Notes under the pieces: generated by a model
Told to the model about the DNA's origin: nothing
The model's database searches: none
The model's input: the letters and a program-made list of their open reading frames with translations, nothing else
Origin: Arachis hypogaea
Lineage: Eukaryota > Streptophyta > Magnoliopsida > Fabales > Fabaceae
Assembly (NCBI RefSeq): GCF_003086295.3
Contig: NC_092041.1
Location: forward strand, 96,125,827 to 96,189,826
Length of the DNA: 64,000 bases
Direction of reading: 5' to 3'
Made by a program: the position numbers and the translations under genes
In this document: positions 24,709 to 36,238 of the stretch, one piece after another
Position numbering within the stretch: the stretch's first letter is position 1
Layout: every line of letters starts with the position of its first letter

Positions 24709-27135
24709 CAAGGTTCTGAAAACCGGATCGGACTGGCCGGTCGAACCGGTTTAACCAGAAACCGACGGTGCAAGCGGTCCGCTCCTCTCCTTATAACCGT
24801 TCGAACAAAAACCGGTGAAAAACCGGCGAGTCGGCCGAGAACCGGTCGGTTGGGCCAGACCGGTAATCGGCTGGTTCGGATAAAACGGCGCCGTTTTAAA
24901 AAAAAAAAACAAACGGATCCACTGATCCAGTGATCCCCGTGACCCAACCCCCACTCTTACCCAATCATTCATTCATCCTGGAAAACTCTGAATGAAAGAA
25001 ACCCTAGCCGCGTTGCCCTCCGCCTAGCCCTCCATCACTGTCGCTGCGCCGTCGTGTCGCCGTCAGGAAGGGAAAGACGTTGAGCGAGAGGAAGAGCTGT
25101 GCGAGGAAGGAGCGCTGCTGTGTCTCCATCGCCGCCATCAGTTCGCATTTTGCTGTCGCCGAGGGAAGCCGCTGCCGTCATCGCCTTCAGTGTGAGCGAG
25201 TCGTTGCCAACTTCCACCGCCGTCGCATCTTCGATCACGGACGACACTGAGGATGCGCAGGAGAGACAAACGCGTAGAGGGAAGAAGACTGAGGAAGAAG
25301 GAGGAGGCGATATTCGCGTTGCTGTGCCTATTCGCCGTTCGTAGAGTCACCGTCGTCACCGTTGTTAGGGATTGCGTCACTGGAGTCCACTGCCGGTAAG
25401 GGCTTTCTCCCCTCTTATTTTGATTTCCTTTAATTTCTAGGAGTATTATTGTCATTGATTTCTGTTACAGCCGTGTCAAAAATCCACCAACAGAGCTTTG
25501 GGTAGCCGGCATCACTAGAGGTAACTGCCAGAGCTGCCGCCTGATCGGTTGAGAGAAAGTTGGAGTTTCAAACACTTATGGGTTGCCAGAGCTGCCGCCT
25601 GATCTGTTGGGAAACTGCCTGATCGTCGCCGCCTAACCCAACTCCTCTTCGGCTCTTCATCTTCACTGCCTTCTCGGCACGGACCCAGTTTAGTAGCTTC
25701 TCTTCTTCATCCTCACTTTGGTCTTTTTCTTCAATTTTTATTCCATTTCTAATTTTTCTTCAAGTCTGATTCGGTCTTGGATCATGTCTGCTTCAATTTT
25801 TGTTCAACTCTGCTTCAATTTTTGTTCAAGTCTGCTTCGGTCTTGGTTCAAGTCTTCTTCATATTTTGAAGTTTTGTTCAAATCTGTTTTGTATTTGCCG
25901 ATGGTTTGAAGTTGTGTTCTGAATGTTTGAAGGTTGGTTCTGGATTTGTTTTTGTTGCTGATGGTCTTTGAAGTTTGGTTTTGAATGTTTTGTTACTTTT
26001 TTTTCTAATTGCTGTGAATGTTTGAAATTTTGTTATTCTGAAAGTTTGGTTCTGAATCTGTTACTCTGGTGGTTTTAAGTTTGCTGTGAATGTTTGAAGT
26101 TTGTTACTCTGATGGTTCTTTTAATTTTTCTCTGGTTACTGATGGCTCTGTTTAGTTTCTGAATGCTCGGTTCTTCTTCTTACTTTTAATTTCTGAATTT
26201 TTTGTTCAAATAATGTTGCTAATGTTCTTCTTCTTCCTTGCTAATGCTCTGTTTAATTTAGTGTCATCACTGTTGAGTTTGTTTCAGTGTTTTGAATGTT
26301 CGATACTCTGATTTGTGATTTCTGAATCTGAAATTAATTAAATCATTAATTTTGTGTTGTTGAAATTGTTGATTAAAATGAATTTGTTATGCTGCTGTTG
26401 CCGTTTTTTAATTTTTAAGTATGATGTTTCTGAACTTTTGTTGAAATAGTTATTGATTTCAGGGTTTAGAGTGATTATTTGTTGCTGGTATTTAACTTTT
26501 GTTGCTGCTTCTTTTTTCTTTCTGGCTCTGATAAGCTGTTACATTCAAACTTGTGCATTGGCCTGATCATCTTCACTTGCAATAACAAAAAGCTTCTCAT
26601 TTGATGATCCATTAACTATCTCATTTTCTGGTACCTTCCTTTTGTTATGAGAAATTGGAGGGGCTGGATGAGGAGACATTGATACCTCAAAAGACACCAC
26701 CACCATCAACATATCCTTGTTATTTGAAGCTTTTTTAAGCACAATAGTTGAAATCACAATCATAATTACATAATATTTTTAAATAATTATCCCAAAAAAA
26801 AAAAAGAAACTCACAAGAATATCTTAAGGTTTTGATGATTGATAAATCTTTATGTTGATATTTAATATTTGATATTTCTTTATACTATTTATCTTGAGTT
26901 TGTATATTAATAAGATTATATGAATTTGATTGATGACATTTAATTTAGTTTTTTAAATTTGAAAACTATTTTAATATTTATATTATACTATAATTATATT
27001 TTAGAATGTTTATTTATAATTTATTTATTATTTTATTTTAAAACAGTTTTTTCAGTTAAACCACCGATTAGACTAATAAACCAGTAAATCAATAGTTAGA
27101 GTAGTTTGATAACCGGTCCAATTTCCTGAACCTTA
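24709..27135. mobile_element. hAT-like non-autonomous transposon, copy 1
   Basis: The ends are CAAGGTTCTGAAAACCGG and, inverted, TAAGGTTCAGGAAATTGG. The flanking 8-mers ATCATATC (24701-24708) and ATCCTATC (27136-27143) agree at 7 of 8, the duplication length of the hAT superfamily. Subterminal parts are crowded with AACCGG/CCGGT words. The interior has a GC-rich, exon-like part (24985-25520) with a possible GT-AG intron (about 25397-25470), a T-rich part with repeated GTTTGAAG/TTCTGAATG phrases, and a 72-residue minus-strand frame (26545-26763) with SHNKRKVPENE, possibly the start of a hAT transposase. No full transposase is present. Confidence 0.75.
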
Positions 27136-27143
27136 ATCCTATC

Positions 27144-27646
27144 ACATGTGCAAGGTCACCTCTTTTTTGAAAAATAAATAATTTATTTTAACTTTTCCCA
27201 ACTAATGAGGCATCTATTTTAAAGAAAATCAAAATTCATCTCGCCATTAGCAAAAAAGTTTTTTATATTTTTTAAATAAATTATTTGGATATATGCAAGA
27301 TTTCTTAATTTTTTTTAAATATTTTTGCTGTTAGCGAGAAGACTGGAACCACCACATTAAAATACATCATTCTCCAACTCCATCTTTAGTTATAACTCAA
27401 AAAATCAAATCCATATCAAAATTTTTTGGCCTCCAATCGTCGGTAACATTAGCCGAAAATTTCTAACATCTATTTCACCCATGCACTTTTATTAACACGA
27501 TTAATAAAATTGATTAGGCCATCCGTCACCACACTATCGGTAAAGTAATCACTTTTGTAATAATATTGGGTTATTAATTATTACTTTGTGTAATATTTTT
27601 GAAATAATTAGTAAGAAAAACAAATATTTTTAATAATATGACATCT

Positions 27647-27715
<69 letters not shown>

Positions 27716-28015
27716 TGAATCGGTCTCTATATAAATTTTCTTTCATGCTAATAACTAATTCCTTCACATTTCCTAAATTTATCAGAAATTACATATATTG
27801 CTCTACTATTTATCTGTTATATACTTATCCCTCATGGTTTAAATTTTTTGTGCAAGTCTAAATAAATACACTTAGTCTAGATACCGATGAATATAATATT
27901 TTTATACATCTGTTTGTCAACAGTATATTAATATTCTTTATCTTATAATATAATTAATATATATATTTGTCAATCATGTGTTAAATATATTTTTTATTTT
28001 ATTTTATTTTCTTTA
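27144..28015. other. AT-rich intergenic DNA between the two hAT-like copies
   Basis: No gene recognised. It holds the trinucleotide array at 27647-27714 and plain AT-rich sequence. A short piece just right of copy 1 might continue the PPR pseudogene, but I cannot show it. Confidence 0.5.
27647..27714. repeat. (TAA)n microsatellite, about 22 units
   Basis: An uninterrupted run of TAA/AAT units. Long TAA arrays are common in plant AT-rich DNA and vary between individuals. Confidence 0.95.
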
Positions 28016-28023
28016 ATTAAAAT

Positions 28024-29553
28024 CAAGGTTTTGAAAACCGGACTGGACCGGCCGGTCGAACCAATTTAACCAAAAACCGGCAGTGCAAGCGGTCCGGTCA
28101 TCTCCTTATAACCGTTCGAACAAAAACCGGTGAAAAATCGGCGAACCGGTCAAGAATCGATCGGTTGGGCCGGACCGGTAACCGGCCGGTTCGGATAAAA
28201 CGGCGCCGTTTTTTAAAAAAAAAAAACAAACGGATCCACCGATCCAGTGATCCCCGTGACCTAACCCCCCTCTTCCCCAATCATTCATTCATCCTGGAAA
28301 ACTCTGAATGAAAGAAACCCTAGCCGCGTTTCCCTCCACCCAGCCTTCCATCACTACCGCTGCGCCATCATGTCGCCATCAGGAAGGGGGAGACGTTGAG
28401 CGAGAGGAAGAGCTGTGCGAGGAAGGAGCACTGTTGTGTCTCCATCGCCGCCATCAGTTCGCATTTTGCTGTCGCCGAGGGAAGCCGCTGCCGTCGTCGC
28501 CTTCATTGTGAGCGAGTCGTTGCCAGCTTCCACTGTCGTCGCATCTTCCATCACGGACAATGCTGAGGATGCGCAGGAGAGACAAACACGTGGAGGGAAG
28601 AAGACTGAAGAAGAAGGAGGAGGCGCTATTCGCGCTGCTGTGCCTAGTCGCCGTTCGTGGAGTCACCGCCGTCGACGTTATTAGGGGTTGCGTCACTGGA
28701 GTCCACTGCCGGTAAGGGCGTTCTCCCCTCTGATTTTGATTTCCTATAATTTCTAGGAATATTATTGTCAATGATTTTTGCTACAGCCGTGTCAGAAATC
28801 CACCAACAGAGCTTCGGGTAGCCGGCATCACTGGAGGTAACTGCCAGAGCTGCCACCTGATCGGTTGAGAGAAAGTTGGAGTTTCAAACACTTATGGGTT
28901 GCCAAAGCTGCCGCCTGATCTGTTGGGTAACTGCCTGATTGTCGCCGCCTAACCCAGCTCCTCTTTGCCTCTTCATCTTCGCTGCCTTCTCGGCACGACC
29001 TAGGTTAGTAGCTTCTCTTCTTCATCCTTACTTTGGTATTTTTCTTCAAGTTTTGTTCCATTTCTGATTTTTCTTCAAGTCTGATTCGGTCTTGGATCAT
29101 GTCTGCTTCAATTTTTGTTCAAGTCTGCTTCGGTCTTGGTTCAAGTCTTCTTCAATTTTTGAAATCACAATCATAATTACATAATATTTTTAAATAATTA
29201 TAACAAAAAAAAAAGAAACTCACAAGAATATCTTGAGGTTTTGATGATTGATAAATCTTTATGTTGACATTTAATATTTGATATTTCTTTATACTATTTA
29301 ACTTGAGTTTGTATATTAATAAGATTATATGAATTTGATTGATGACATTTAATGTAGTTTTTTAAATTTGAAAACTATTTTAATATTTATATTATACTAT
29401 AATTATATTTTAGAATGTTTATTTATAATTTATTTATTATTTTATTTTAAAACGATTTTTTCGGTTGAACCACCGGTTAGACCGGTTAGACCAGTGAACC
29501 AGTGAACCAGTAGCTAGAGTGGTTTGATGACCGGTCCGATTTTCTGAACCTTG
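28024..29553. mobile_element. hAT-like non-autonomous transposon, copy 2 (internally deleted)
   Basis: The ends are CAAGGTTTTGAAAACCGG and, inverted, CAAGGTTCAGAAAATCGG. The flanking 8-mers ATTAAAAT (28016-28023) and ATTAAAAC (29554-29561) agree at 7 of 8. It follows copy 1 closely to 29158, then jumps to sequence equivalent to 26748 of copy 1, lacking about 0.89 kb. In copy 1 the deletion edges both read TTGAA. The GC-rich part at 28310-28700 has an ATG frame (28308-28511) free of the stop that copy 1 has there; I do not recognise its product. Confidence 0.75.
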
Positions 29554-29753
29554 ATTAAAACTACAAAAATATCTTTTCACACAACATTAAAAAAATATAA
29601 TTTTTGTAATTATTCTTTGTATTCTTATGGGATTTTTTACTAATAGAAAGATTGAGAAGGTTAAAAATGACTTTCTATAACTTATTTTTGACTATTTTAA
29701 ACTAATAGCACAGTAAAAGAGTTGAACATGTTTACTTAGGTTATTTTTTTATT

Positions 29754-29842
29754 AGTAATAAATGAAGATTTATTTGTTGTAATTTCTTTTAGTAGAAGTA
29801 CATAAAGAGTACACAGTATATAAGGTGTAATAATTTAATAAA
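29754..29842. repeat. Left arm of a foldback (MITE-like) repeat
   Basis: This arm matches, in reverse complement, 54450-54543 on the far side of element C: both contain AATAAAT..TTTATTTG.TGTAAT, AGTACATAA/AGTATATAA and TAATAATTT. The two arms would meet almost tip to tip once element C and one ATAAA are removed, giving a near-palindrome of about 180 bp. The short stretch 29562-29753 before it is AT-rich with no gene. Confidence 0.65.
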
Positions 29843-30231
29843 TGATTCGTCCTGGTATTGGGGTGGCCGAGCTTTAGCAATTCCGGGCAGGCGACCGTCG
29901 GAGAGGAAGAGCTATACGTCGGCCTGGACCGAACACCGCAGCGGGAATAGCTGCAAAAGATACTCCGACGCTCAAGTCAATAATGATCTTTAGTTAAGTA
30001 AAGAATAAAAGACTGAGAATGCTTGATCCTTAGTTGAGAATATTAGTTCGGCTTTATAGACGTTGTGTTACCCGTTTACTGTGGATAAGTCAGAGTTTGT
30101 AGGTTGGTTATTATATTCTGTTTTGGTGATTGGGTTTGTTAGGCACGTTTCTATTTTCAAATGAGCGAGGCCGATCTTATCTGTTCACGTGCTGAGCTTT
30201 TCGGGCGGCCGAGGATAGTGGTGACATATCA
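29843..30231 (-). repeat. 3' LTR of element C
   Basis: It is 389 bp, starts TGATTCGTCCTGG and ends GGTGACATATCA on the plus strand. It is about 94% alike by eye to 54057-54449. It ends next to a polypurine tract (minus strand GCTTGGGGACTA). Confidence 0.9.
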
Positions 30232-30699
30232 TAGTCCCCAAGCTTGCCTTGGTTTGGACAGGACTAACGCAAGCTTTCAAACCAAGGATGCCGCAAGCCT
30301 CGGTCGCTGAGTTGTTTGTGTATATTCCTTACAGCCCCCAAGCTCGATTTGGTTCTGTGCAAAATTCAAAACGTTTTTATAGTAGTGGCTTTGTGCTACG
30401 TGCTATCATGACATGATTGATGTGGAACTGCCCCGTTTTTCTAGGCACCCCTGTCCATTGAATTTCGTGGTGATTTAATGCTTCTCTCTTTTTTAACAAT
30501 CTTGATTAAATGCAAAGGTTTAGTAACCGTTTGCTTTATACGAGTTGTCTTTTTTTGTACTTCTCCTTTCTTTCAAACTGCTGGGTTTTTGGAAAAAAGT
30601 TTATTTCTCTTCCTGTCTGAAATATGAGTAAGCAAGGTCAGTGTTGATTCTTCCCTGCTTTTCTTCTTTTCTTTCTTGCTTTCTCTTTCCTTGCCCTTG
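30232..30699. other. Polypurine tracts of element C and leader of the antisense ORF
   Basis: Next to the LTR the minus strand reads AAGCTTGGGGACTA, and a second similar tract (CGAGCTTGGGGGC) lies near 30331-30343. Between them is a 10-bp inverted repeat (CCTTGGTTTG/CAAACCAAGG, about 30248-30289). For the plus-strand antisense ORF this region would be promoter and 5' leader; a weak TATA-like TTTATACG is near 30535. Confidence 0.6.
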
Positions 30700-31437
30700 A
30701 TGGAAAACTGTAATGCGGGTGACCCATATGATTGGGTTGATGCTAAGGTAAAAGAGCGTGTGTCACAGTTTAATGATGAGGAGTCGGCGAGGCTGTTGGG
30801 GTCGAATGTTTGGGTCAGGGATGGTAGTAACATTAGGATAGAGTTATTACCTTGTGGGAGGGATGACCAGGTCTGTGATCGATTAAATGATTGGTCTTTC
30901 TTCTACATGTATAGCTGTCTGTTCACTGAGTTGGGTGTGAAGCTTCCCTTCACCGAGTTTGAGTGTGGGGTTTTGTATTGGTTAAATTGTGCCCCAACCC
31001 AGCTTCACCCTAATTCTTGGGGTTTTGTTCGGGTGTTCGAGGTATTGATGGAACTGTTAGATCAGCCACCGTCTCTCAGGTTGTTTTTCTCTTTATTTCA
31101 AGCAAAAGGGGTTAGTCGGGGTTTGTGGGTGAACCTTAGTAGTTATCCTCATCGGGCCATATTCGGTTTATATAAATCTTTGTTTAAGGATTTCAAATCC
31201 ATGTTTGTAAAGGTTAAAAGTGTTCCTGAGGAATTCCCCTTCTATTTAAACGAGCACTTAGTCGAGAGGATCCCTTTGTTTTGGTGTCCCGTGCCATATC
31301 AAGCACTGGATGTAGATGATAGGCTTCTTAACGATGATATCGTGATGCATTTCTTGGTTAAGTCTTTGGGTCCAAAAGGTTTATTGTCGGTTGCTGAAAT
31401 GTTGAAATGGGATACTGATAGACAGGCTGTGTATGAG
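30700..31437 (+). pseudogene. Antisense ORF of element C, exon 1 (gypsy-type 'transposase' domain)
   Basis: The ATG at 30700 (MENCNAGDPYDWVDAKVKER) opens 246 uninterrupted codons. From about residue 85 on, PFTEFECGVLYWLNCAPTQL and NSWGFVRVFEVLMELLDQPP match the 'putative gypsy type transposon' domain (PF04195 type, recalled), common in plant genomes as antisense ORFs of Tat-lineage elements. Its role is unknown. The exon is cut by composite F after GAG at 31437 and resumes as CATATAG at 39771-39777, directly before GTAATT, a good splice donor. Frames in other phases over this stretch are shadows. Confidence 0.8.
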
Positions 31438-31751
31438 TGATGCATGAGCATCTTTTCTATCTTTTCCTAGTGAATTTGCATCTAAATTGTTGAGTTTAAT
31501 AAAGAATTGATTATCTTTTAGCCAATATGGATGCTACTTTGAGTCTTTTGTAGCACTATTTATTTTAGGTAGCATTTGGCTAGATTTGATGGAGTTTCTG
31601 CAGCACAAGAATCAAAGGAGATAGCTGCGATGAGCAACGCACACGCGTGCCTGACGCGTGCGCGTGATTTGGAGGTATCCATGGCGATGCGTGTGCGTGA
31701 CTGACGCGTATGCGTGAATTGAATATTTGCTCAGCGACGCGTGCGCGTGAC
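31438..31751 (+). repeat. LTR F, left part
   Basis: It starts TGATGCATGAGCATC and ends at GTGAC where element H begins. It contains an array of CpG-rich units such as GACGCGTGCGCGTGA at 31630-31751. Confidence 0.75.
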
Positions 31752-33380
31752 TGGTGCACGGATTTGTGATCATCAACAATGGCGCCAAAAACTTGGTAGC
31801 ACTCTCAAACGTGAATTACACTTAGTCACAACTCCGCACAACTAACCAGCAAGTGCACTGGGTCGTCCAAGTAATACCTTACGTGAGTAAGGGGATCCCA
31901 CGGAGATTGTTGGTATGAAGCAAGCTATGGTCACCTTGTAAATCTCAGTCAGGTGGATAATAATTGATTATGGAATTTCGAAAATCAAATAATAGTAAAT
32001 AAACATAAAATAAAGATAAAGTTACTCATGTAATCCAATGGTGGGAATTTCAGATAGGTGCATGGAGGTGCTGTGTTCCTTCCGAATCTCTACTTTCTTA
32101 TTACATTCATCCAATCCTTCTCACTCCTTTCCATGGCAAGCTGTATGTAGGGCATCACCGTTGTCAATGGCTACATCCCATCCTCTCAGTGAAAATGGTC
32201 CAAATGCTCTGTCACAGTACGGCTAATCATCTGTCGGTTCTCAATCAGGTTGGAATAGAATCCCGTGATTCTTTTGCGTCTGTCACTAACGCCTAGCCTT
32301 CAGGAGTTTGAAGCTCGTCACAGTCATTCAATCCTGAAATCCTACTCGAAATACCACAGACAAGGTTAGACTTTCCGGATTCCCATGAATGCCGCCATCA
32401 ATTCTAGCTTATACCACGAAGATTCTGATAAAGGAATCCAAGAGATATGCGCCCGGTCTAAGGTAGAACGGAAGTGGTTGTCAATCACGCGCGTTCATAG
32501 GTGAAAATGATGATGAGTGTCATGGATCATCACATTCATCAAGTTGAAGTGCAACGAATATCTTAGAATAGGAATAGATCAAATTGGATAGAAAATAATA
32601 GTAATTGCATTGAAACTTGAGGTACAGTAGAGCTCCACACCCTTAATCTATGGTGTGTAGAAACTTCACCATTGAAAATACATAACTGAAAGATCCAGGC
32701 ATGGCCGAATGGCCAGCCCCCATGATCTGAGAACTAAACGTCCCAAGATGTCTAATACAATAGTAAACTATCCTATTTATACTAGACTAGCTACTAGGGT
32801 TTATAGGAGTAAGTAATTGATGCAAAAATCCACTTCCAGGGCCCACTTGGTGTATGTTTGGGCTGAGCTTGATCTATCCACGAGCTGAGGCTTCTTTTGG
32901 AGTTGAACGCCAAGTTGTAACGTGTTTTGGGCATTCAACTCCGATTCGTGACGTGTTCCTGGCGTTTGACTCCAGACAACAACATGGAACTGGCGTTGAG
33001 CGCCAGTTTACGTCGTCTAATCACAATTAAAGTATAGACTATTATAAATTGATGGAAAGCTCTGGATGTCTACTTTCCAACGCCGTTGAGAGCGCGCCAT
33101 TTGGATTTTTGTAGCTCCAGAAAATCCATTTCGAGTGAAGGGAGGTCAGATTCCAACAGCATCAGCAGTCCTTTGTCAGCCTCCTATCAGAGTTTTGCTC
33201 AGGTCCCTCAATTTCAGCCAGAAAATACCTGAAATCACAGAAAAACACACAAACTCATAGTAAAGTCCAGAAATGTGAATTTATCATAAAAACTAATGAA
33301 AACATCCCTAAAATTAACTAGATCATACTAAAAACTACCTAAAAACAATGCCAAAAGGCGTATAAATTATCCGCTCATCA
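31752..33380 (-). repeat. 3' LTR of element H
   Basis: On the minus strand it begins TGATGAGCGGATAATT and ends CCGTGCACCA; 1629 bp. GGCGTTnAACGCC-type palindromes lie at 32905-33015. Near its 3' end (plus 31776-31796) it contains a relic of the LTR/primer-site junction. Frames such as 32038-32226 are LTR shadows, not genes. Confidence 0.85.
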
Positions 33381-35174
33381 CAACACCAAACTTAAATTGT
33401 TGCTTGTCCCCAAGCAACTGAAGATAAATTAGGATAAAAAGAAGGGAATATACTATAAATCCAAAAATATCAATGAATATAAATTCTAATTAGATGAGCG
33501 GGACTTGTAGCTTTTTGCTTCTGAACAGTTTTGGCATCTCACTTTTTCCTTTGAAGTTTATAATGATTGGCTTCTCTAGGAACTTAGAATTTCGGATAGT
33601 GTTATTGATTCTCCTAGTTAAGAATGTTGATTCTTGAACACAGCTACGTTTATGAGTCTTGGCCGTGGCCCTAAGCACTTTGTTTTCCAGTATTACCACC
33701 GGATACATAAAAGCCACAGACACATGACTGGGTGAACCTTTTCAGATTGTGACTCAGCTTTGCTAGAGTCCCCAGTTAGAGGTGTCCAGAGCTCTTAAGC
33801 ACACTCTTTTTGCTTTGGATCACACTTTAACCACTCAGTCTCAAGCTTTTCACTTGGACCTGCATGCCACAAGCACATGGTTAGGGATAGCTTGATTTAG
33901 CCGCTTAGGCCTGGATTTTAGTTCCTTGGGCCCTCCTATCCATTGATGCTCAAAGCCTTGGATCCTTTTTACCCTTGCCTTTTGGTTTTAAGGGCTATTG
34001 GCTTTTTCTGCTTGCTTTTTATTTTTCTTTCTATTTTTTTTCGCAAAATATTTTTTTCGCAAGCTTTGTTCTTCACTGCTTTTTCTTGCTTCAAGAATCA
34101 AGTTCATGATTTTTCAGATTATCAATAACATTTCTCTTAGTTCATCATTCTTTCAAGAGCCAACAATTTAAACAACAAGATCAAAAATATGCACTGTTTA
34201 AGCATTCATTCAGAAAAAAAGTATTGTCACCACATCGATATAATTAAACTAAATTCAAGGATGAATTCGAAATTCATGTACTTCTTGTTCTTTTGAATTA
34301 AAAAAATTTTCATTTAAGAGAGGTGAAGGATTAATGGAATTATTCATAGCTTTAATACATAGTTACTAACTACTAATGATCATGAAGTAGAGACACAAAA
34401 CATAGATAAACATATAACATAAAAAACCGAAAAACAGAGAGATAAGAACAAGGAAGTTAAGGAATGAGTCCACCTTAGTGAGGGTGGTGCCTTTTGAAGG
34501 TCCAATTGTGCTTTTTGAGCTCCTTTATGTCTATTCCTTGCTTCTGTTGCATGATCCGTAGTGATTTTGGTGTTCCTACCCTTAATTGCTTCCAATAATT
34601 ATGTGGAGGAACATGTATCCCCTGAGGTATCTCAGGGATTTCTTAATGAGGGAATTTCTTATGCTCTCTTGATGTGCAGTCAAATGCTCTTCTACTGAGT
34701 TATGGACCCTTGAGATGAATATCTCCATCTCCCATGACTCAGAGGTGGAAGCTTTTGTCTTCTCTTTATTTTCTCTCTCTTTTTTTTTTTTGAGGTTTCT
34801 CTGGCCTTAGGTGCCTCAATGGTTATGGAAAAGCAAAAAAAGCAAAAAAAGCTATGCTTTTACCACACCAAACTTAGAATGTTGCTCGCCCTCGAGCAAA
34901 AGAAGAAAGAATAGAAGAAGGAGAAGAAGATATGGGGGAGAGGGAGAGATGTTCGTGTTTTGGCCATGTAGGGTGGGTTTGGGTGGGAAGGATGGATGGA
35001 TGTGAGTGGTGAAGCGATGATGGGGGAGAGGGATTAAGGTGAGTTGAGGTAGGTGGGGATCTTGTGGGGTCCACAGATCCTGAGATGATCCTGTGGGGTC
35101 CACAGATCCTGAGGTGTCAAGGATTTACATCCCTGGACCAATTTGGCATGTAAAATGCCTTAGCATACCATTCT
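33381..35174 (-). other. 3' untranslated region and polypurine tract of element H
   Basis: Next to the LTR the minus strand reads GCTTGGGGACAAGC then AAGTTTGGTGTTG, the same as before the 3' LTR of element D. The stretch is about 80-90% alike by eye to 48890-50002 of D (inverted). No protein is supported; frames at 33943-34128 and 34811-35103 come from low-complexity sequence. Confidence 0.65.
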
Positions 35175-35412
35175 GGCGTTTAAACGCCGAAGTGATGCAC
35201 GTTCTGGGCATTCAACGCCCATGTGCAGCATATTTCTGGCGTTGAACGCCAGTTCCATGCTTGTTACTGGCGTTCAGCGCCAGCTTTCTCAGGGCATATT
35301 CTTGGCATCCAAATGACAGGATGTTGCTTGTTTCTGGCGTTCAGTGCCAGATCCATGCTCTGTTCGGCGTTGAACGCTAGCCAGATGCACCTTACTGGCG
35401 TTTAAATGCCAG
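35175..35412. repeat. Array of GGCGTTnAACGCC palindromes in element H
   Basis: About eight imperfect palindromes spaced 30-38 bp apart, for example GGCGTTTAAACGCC (35175-35188), CTGGCGTTGAACGCCAG (35236-35252) and CTGGCGTTCAGCGCCAG (35267-35283). The spacers differ. The same word recurs in the LTRs of H, G, D, J and I and in gag of I. Confidence 0.9.
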
Positions 35413-35641
35413 TAAGTCCTTCCTCTAGGGTGTGATTTTTCTTCTGCTGTTTTTGATTCTGTTTTTTAATTTTAATAATTTTTTTCGTGACTCCACATGA
35501 TCATGAACCTACTAAAACACAAAATAACAATTAAATAAAAATAAAATTAGATAAATAAAAATTGGGTTGCCTCCCAACAAGCACTTCTTTAATGTCAATA
35601 GCTTGACAGTGGGCTCTCTTGGAGCCACAAAGGTGATAAGG

Positions 35642-36238
35642 TCAATATTGTGAACTCCCAACACCAAACTTAGAGTTTGGTTGTGGGGATTCAACACCAA
35701 ACTTAGAGTTTGGTTGTGGCCTCCCAACACCAAACTTAGAGTTTGATTGTGGGGGCTCTGTTTGACTCTGTATTGAGAGAAGCCCTGCATGCTTACTCTC
35801 CCTTGTTACAGAAGGATAGCCGTGTGCCTTAAACACAAGGTAGTTCCTATTCAATTGAAGGCCTAATTCTCCTCTGTTAACATCTATTACAACTTCTGCT
35901 GTGGCTAGGAAAGGTCTTCCAAGGATGATGCATTCATCCTCCTCCTTCCTTGTGTCTAAGATTATAAAATCAACAGGAATGTAAAGGTCTTTAAACTTTA
36001 CCAATACGTCCTCTACTGATCCATAAGCTTGTCTTACTGACTTGTCTGCCAATTGTAATAAGAATAAGGCAGGCTGTACCTCAATGGTCCCCAGCTTCTC
36101 CATTACAGAGAGTGGCATAGGATTTATGCCTGACCCCAGGTCACACAGAGCCTTGTTAAAGGTCATGGTGCCTATGGTACATGGTATTGAGAATTTGCCA
36201 GGATCTTGTCTCTTTTGAAGTAAAGTTTTCTGAACCAT
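35642..36238 (-). pseudogene. Aspartic protease of element H with 11-residue C-terminal repeats
   Basis: The frame holds ALCDLGSGINPMPLSVMEKL (active-site D at about residue 33) and CIILGRPFLATAEVVIDV, the two core motifs of Athila-type proteases. It overlaps the end of gag in another frame (36172-36238), which I take as an indel, since the same bases read DTWFRKLYFKRDKI in gag and MVQKTLLQKRQDP in protease. The last 50 residues consist of three 11-residue repeats (PQPNSKFGVGS type) made by the 33-bp tandem repeat. No RT follows. Confidence 0.75.
35659..35757. repeat. 33-bp tandem repeat, three units, in element H
   Basis: Units at 35659-35691, 35692-35724 and 35725-35757 each begin CAACACCAAACTTAGAG. 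On the minus strand each contains CTCTAAGTTTGGTGTTG, the phrase that also stands before the 3' LTRs. Confidence 0.95.

Noticed and set aside
25035..25455. Several overlapping frames in the GC-rich part of hAT copy 1 (and 28354-28856 in copy 2)
   Set aside because: They overlap on both strands, are rich in Arg/Ser/Ala from GC-rich sequence and show no domain. I describe the segment instead of calling genes.
27647..27714. TAA array as a regulatory element
   Set aside because: Plain microsatellite in AT-rich DNA; nothing nearby gives it a role.
30573..30833. 86-residue minus-strand frame
   Set aside because: Shadow of exon 1 of the antisense ORF and its T-rich leader.
34811..35103. Overlapping frames on both strands of 60-83 residues
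   Set aside because: They arise from a purine-rich stretch in the 3' untranslated region of element H; no recognisable protein.
35175..35412. Evenly spaced short repeats resembling a CRISPR array
   Set aside because: The units are variable palindromes inside a plant retrotransposon and the spacers are related to one another; no cas genes and a eukaryotic context.
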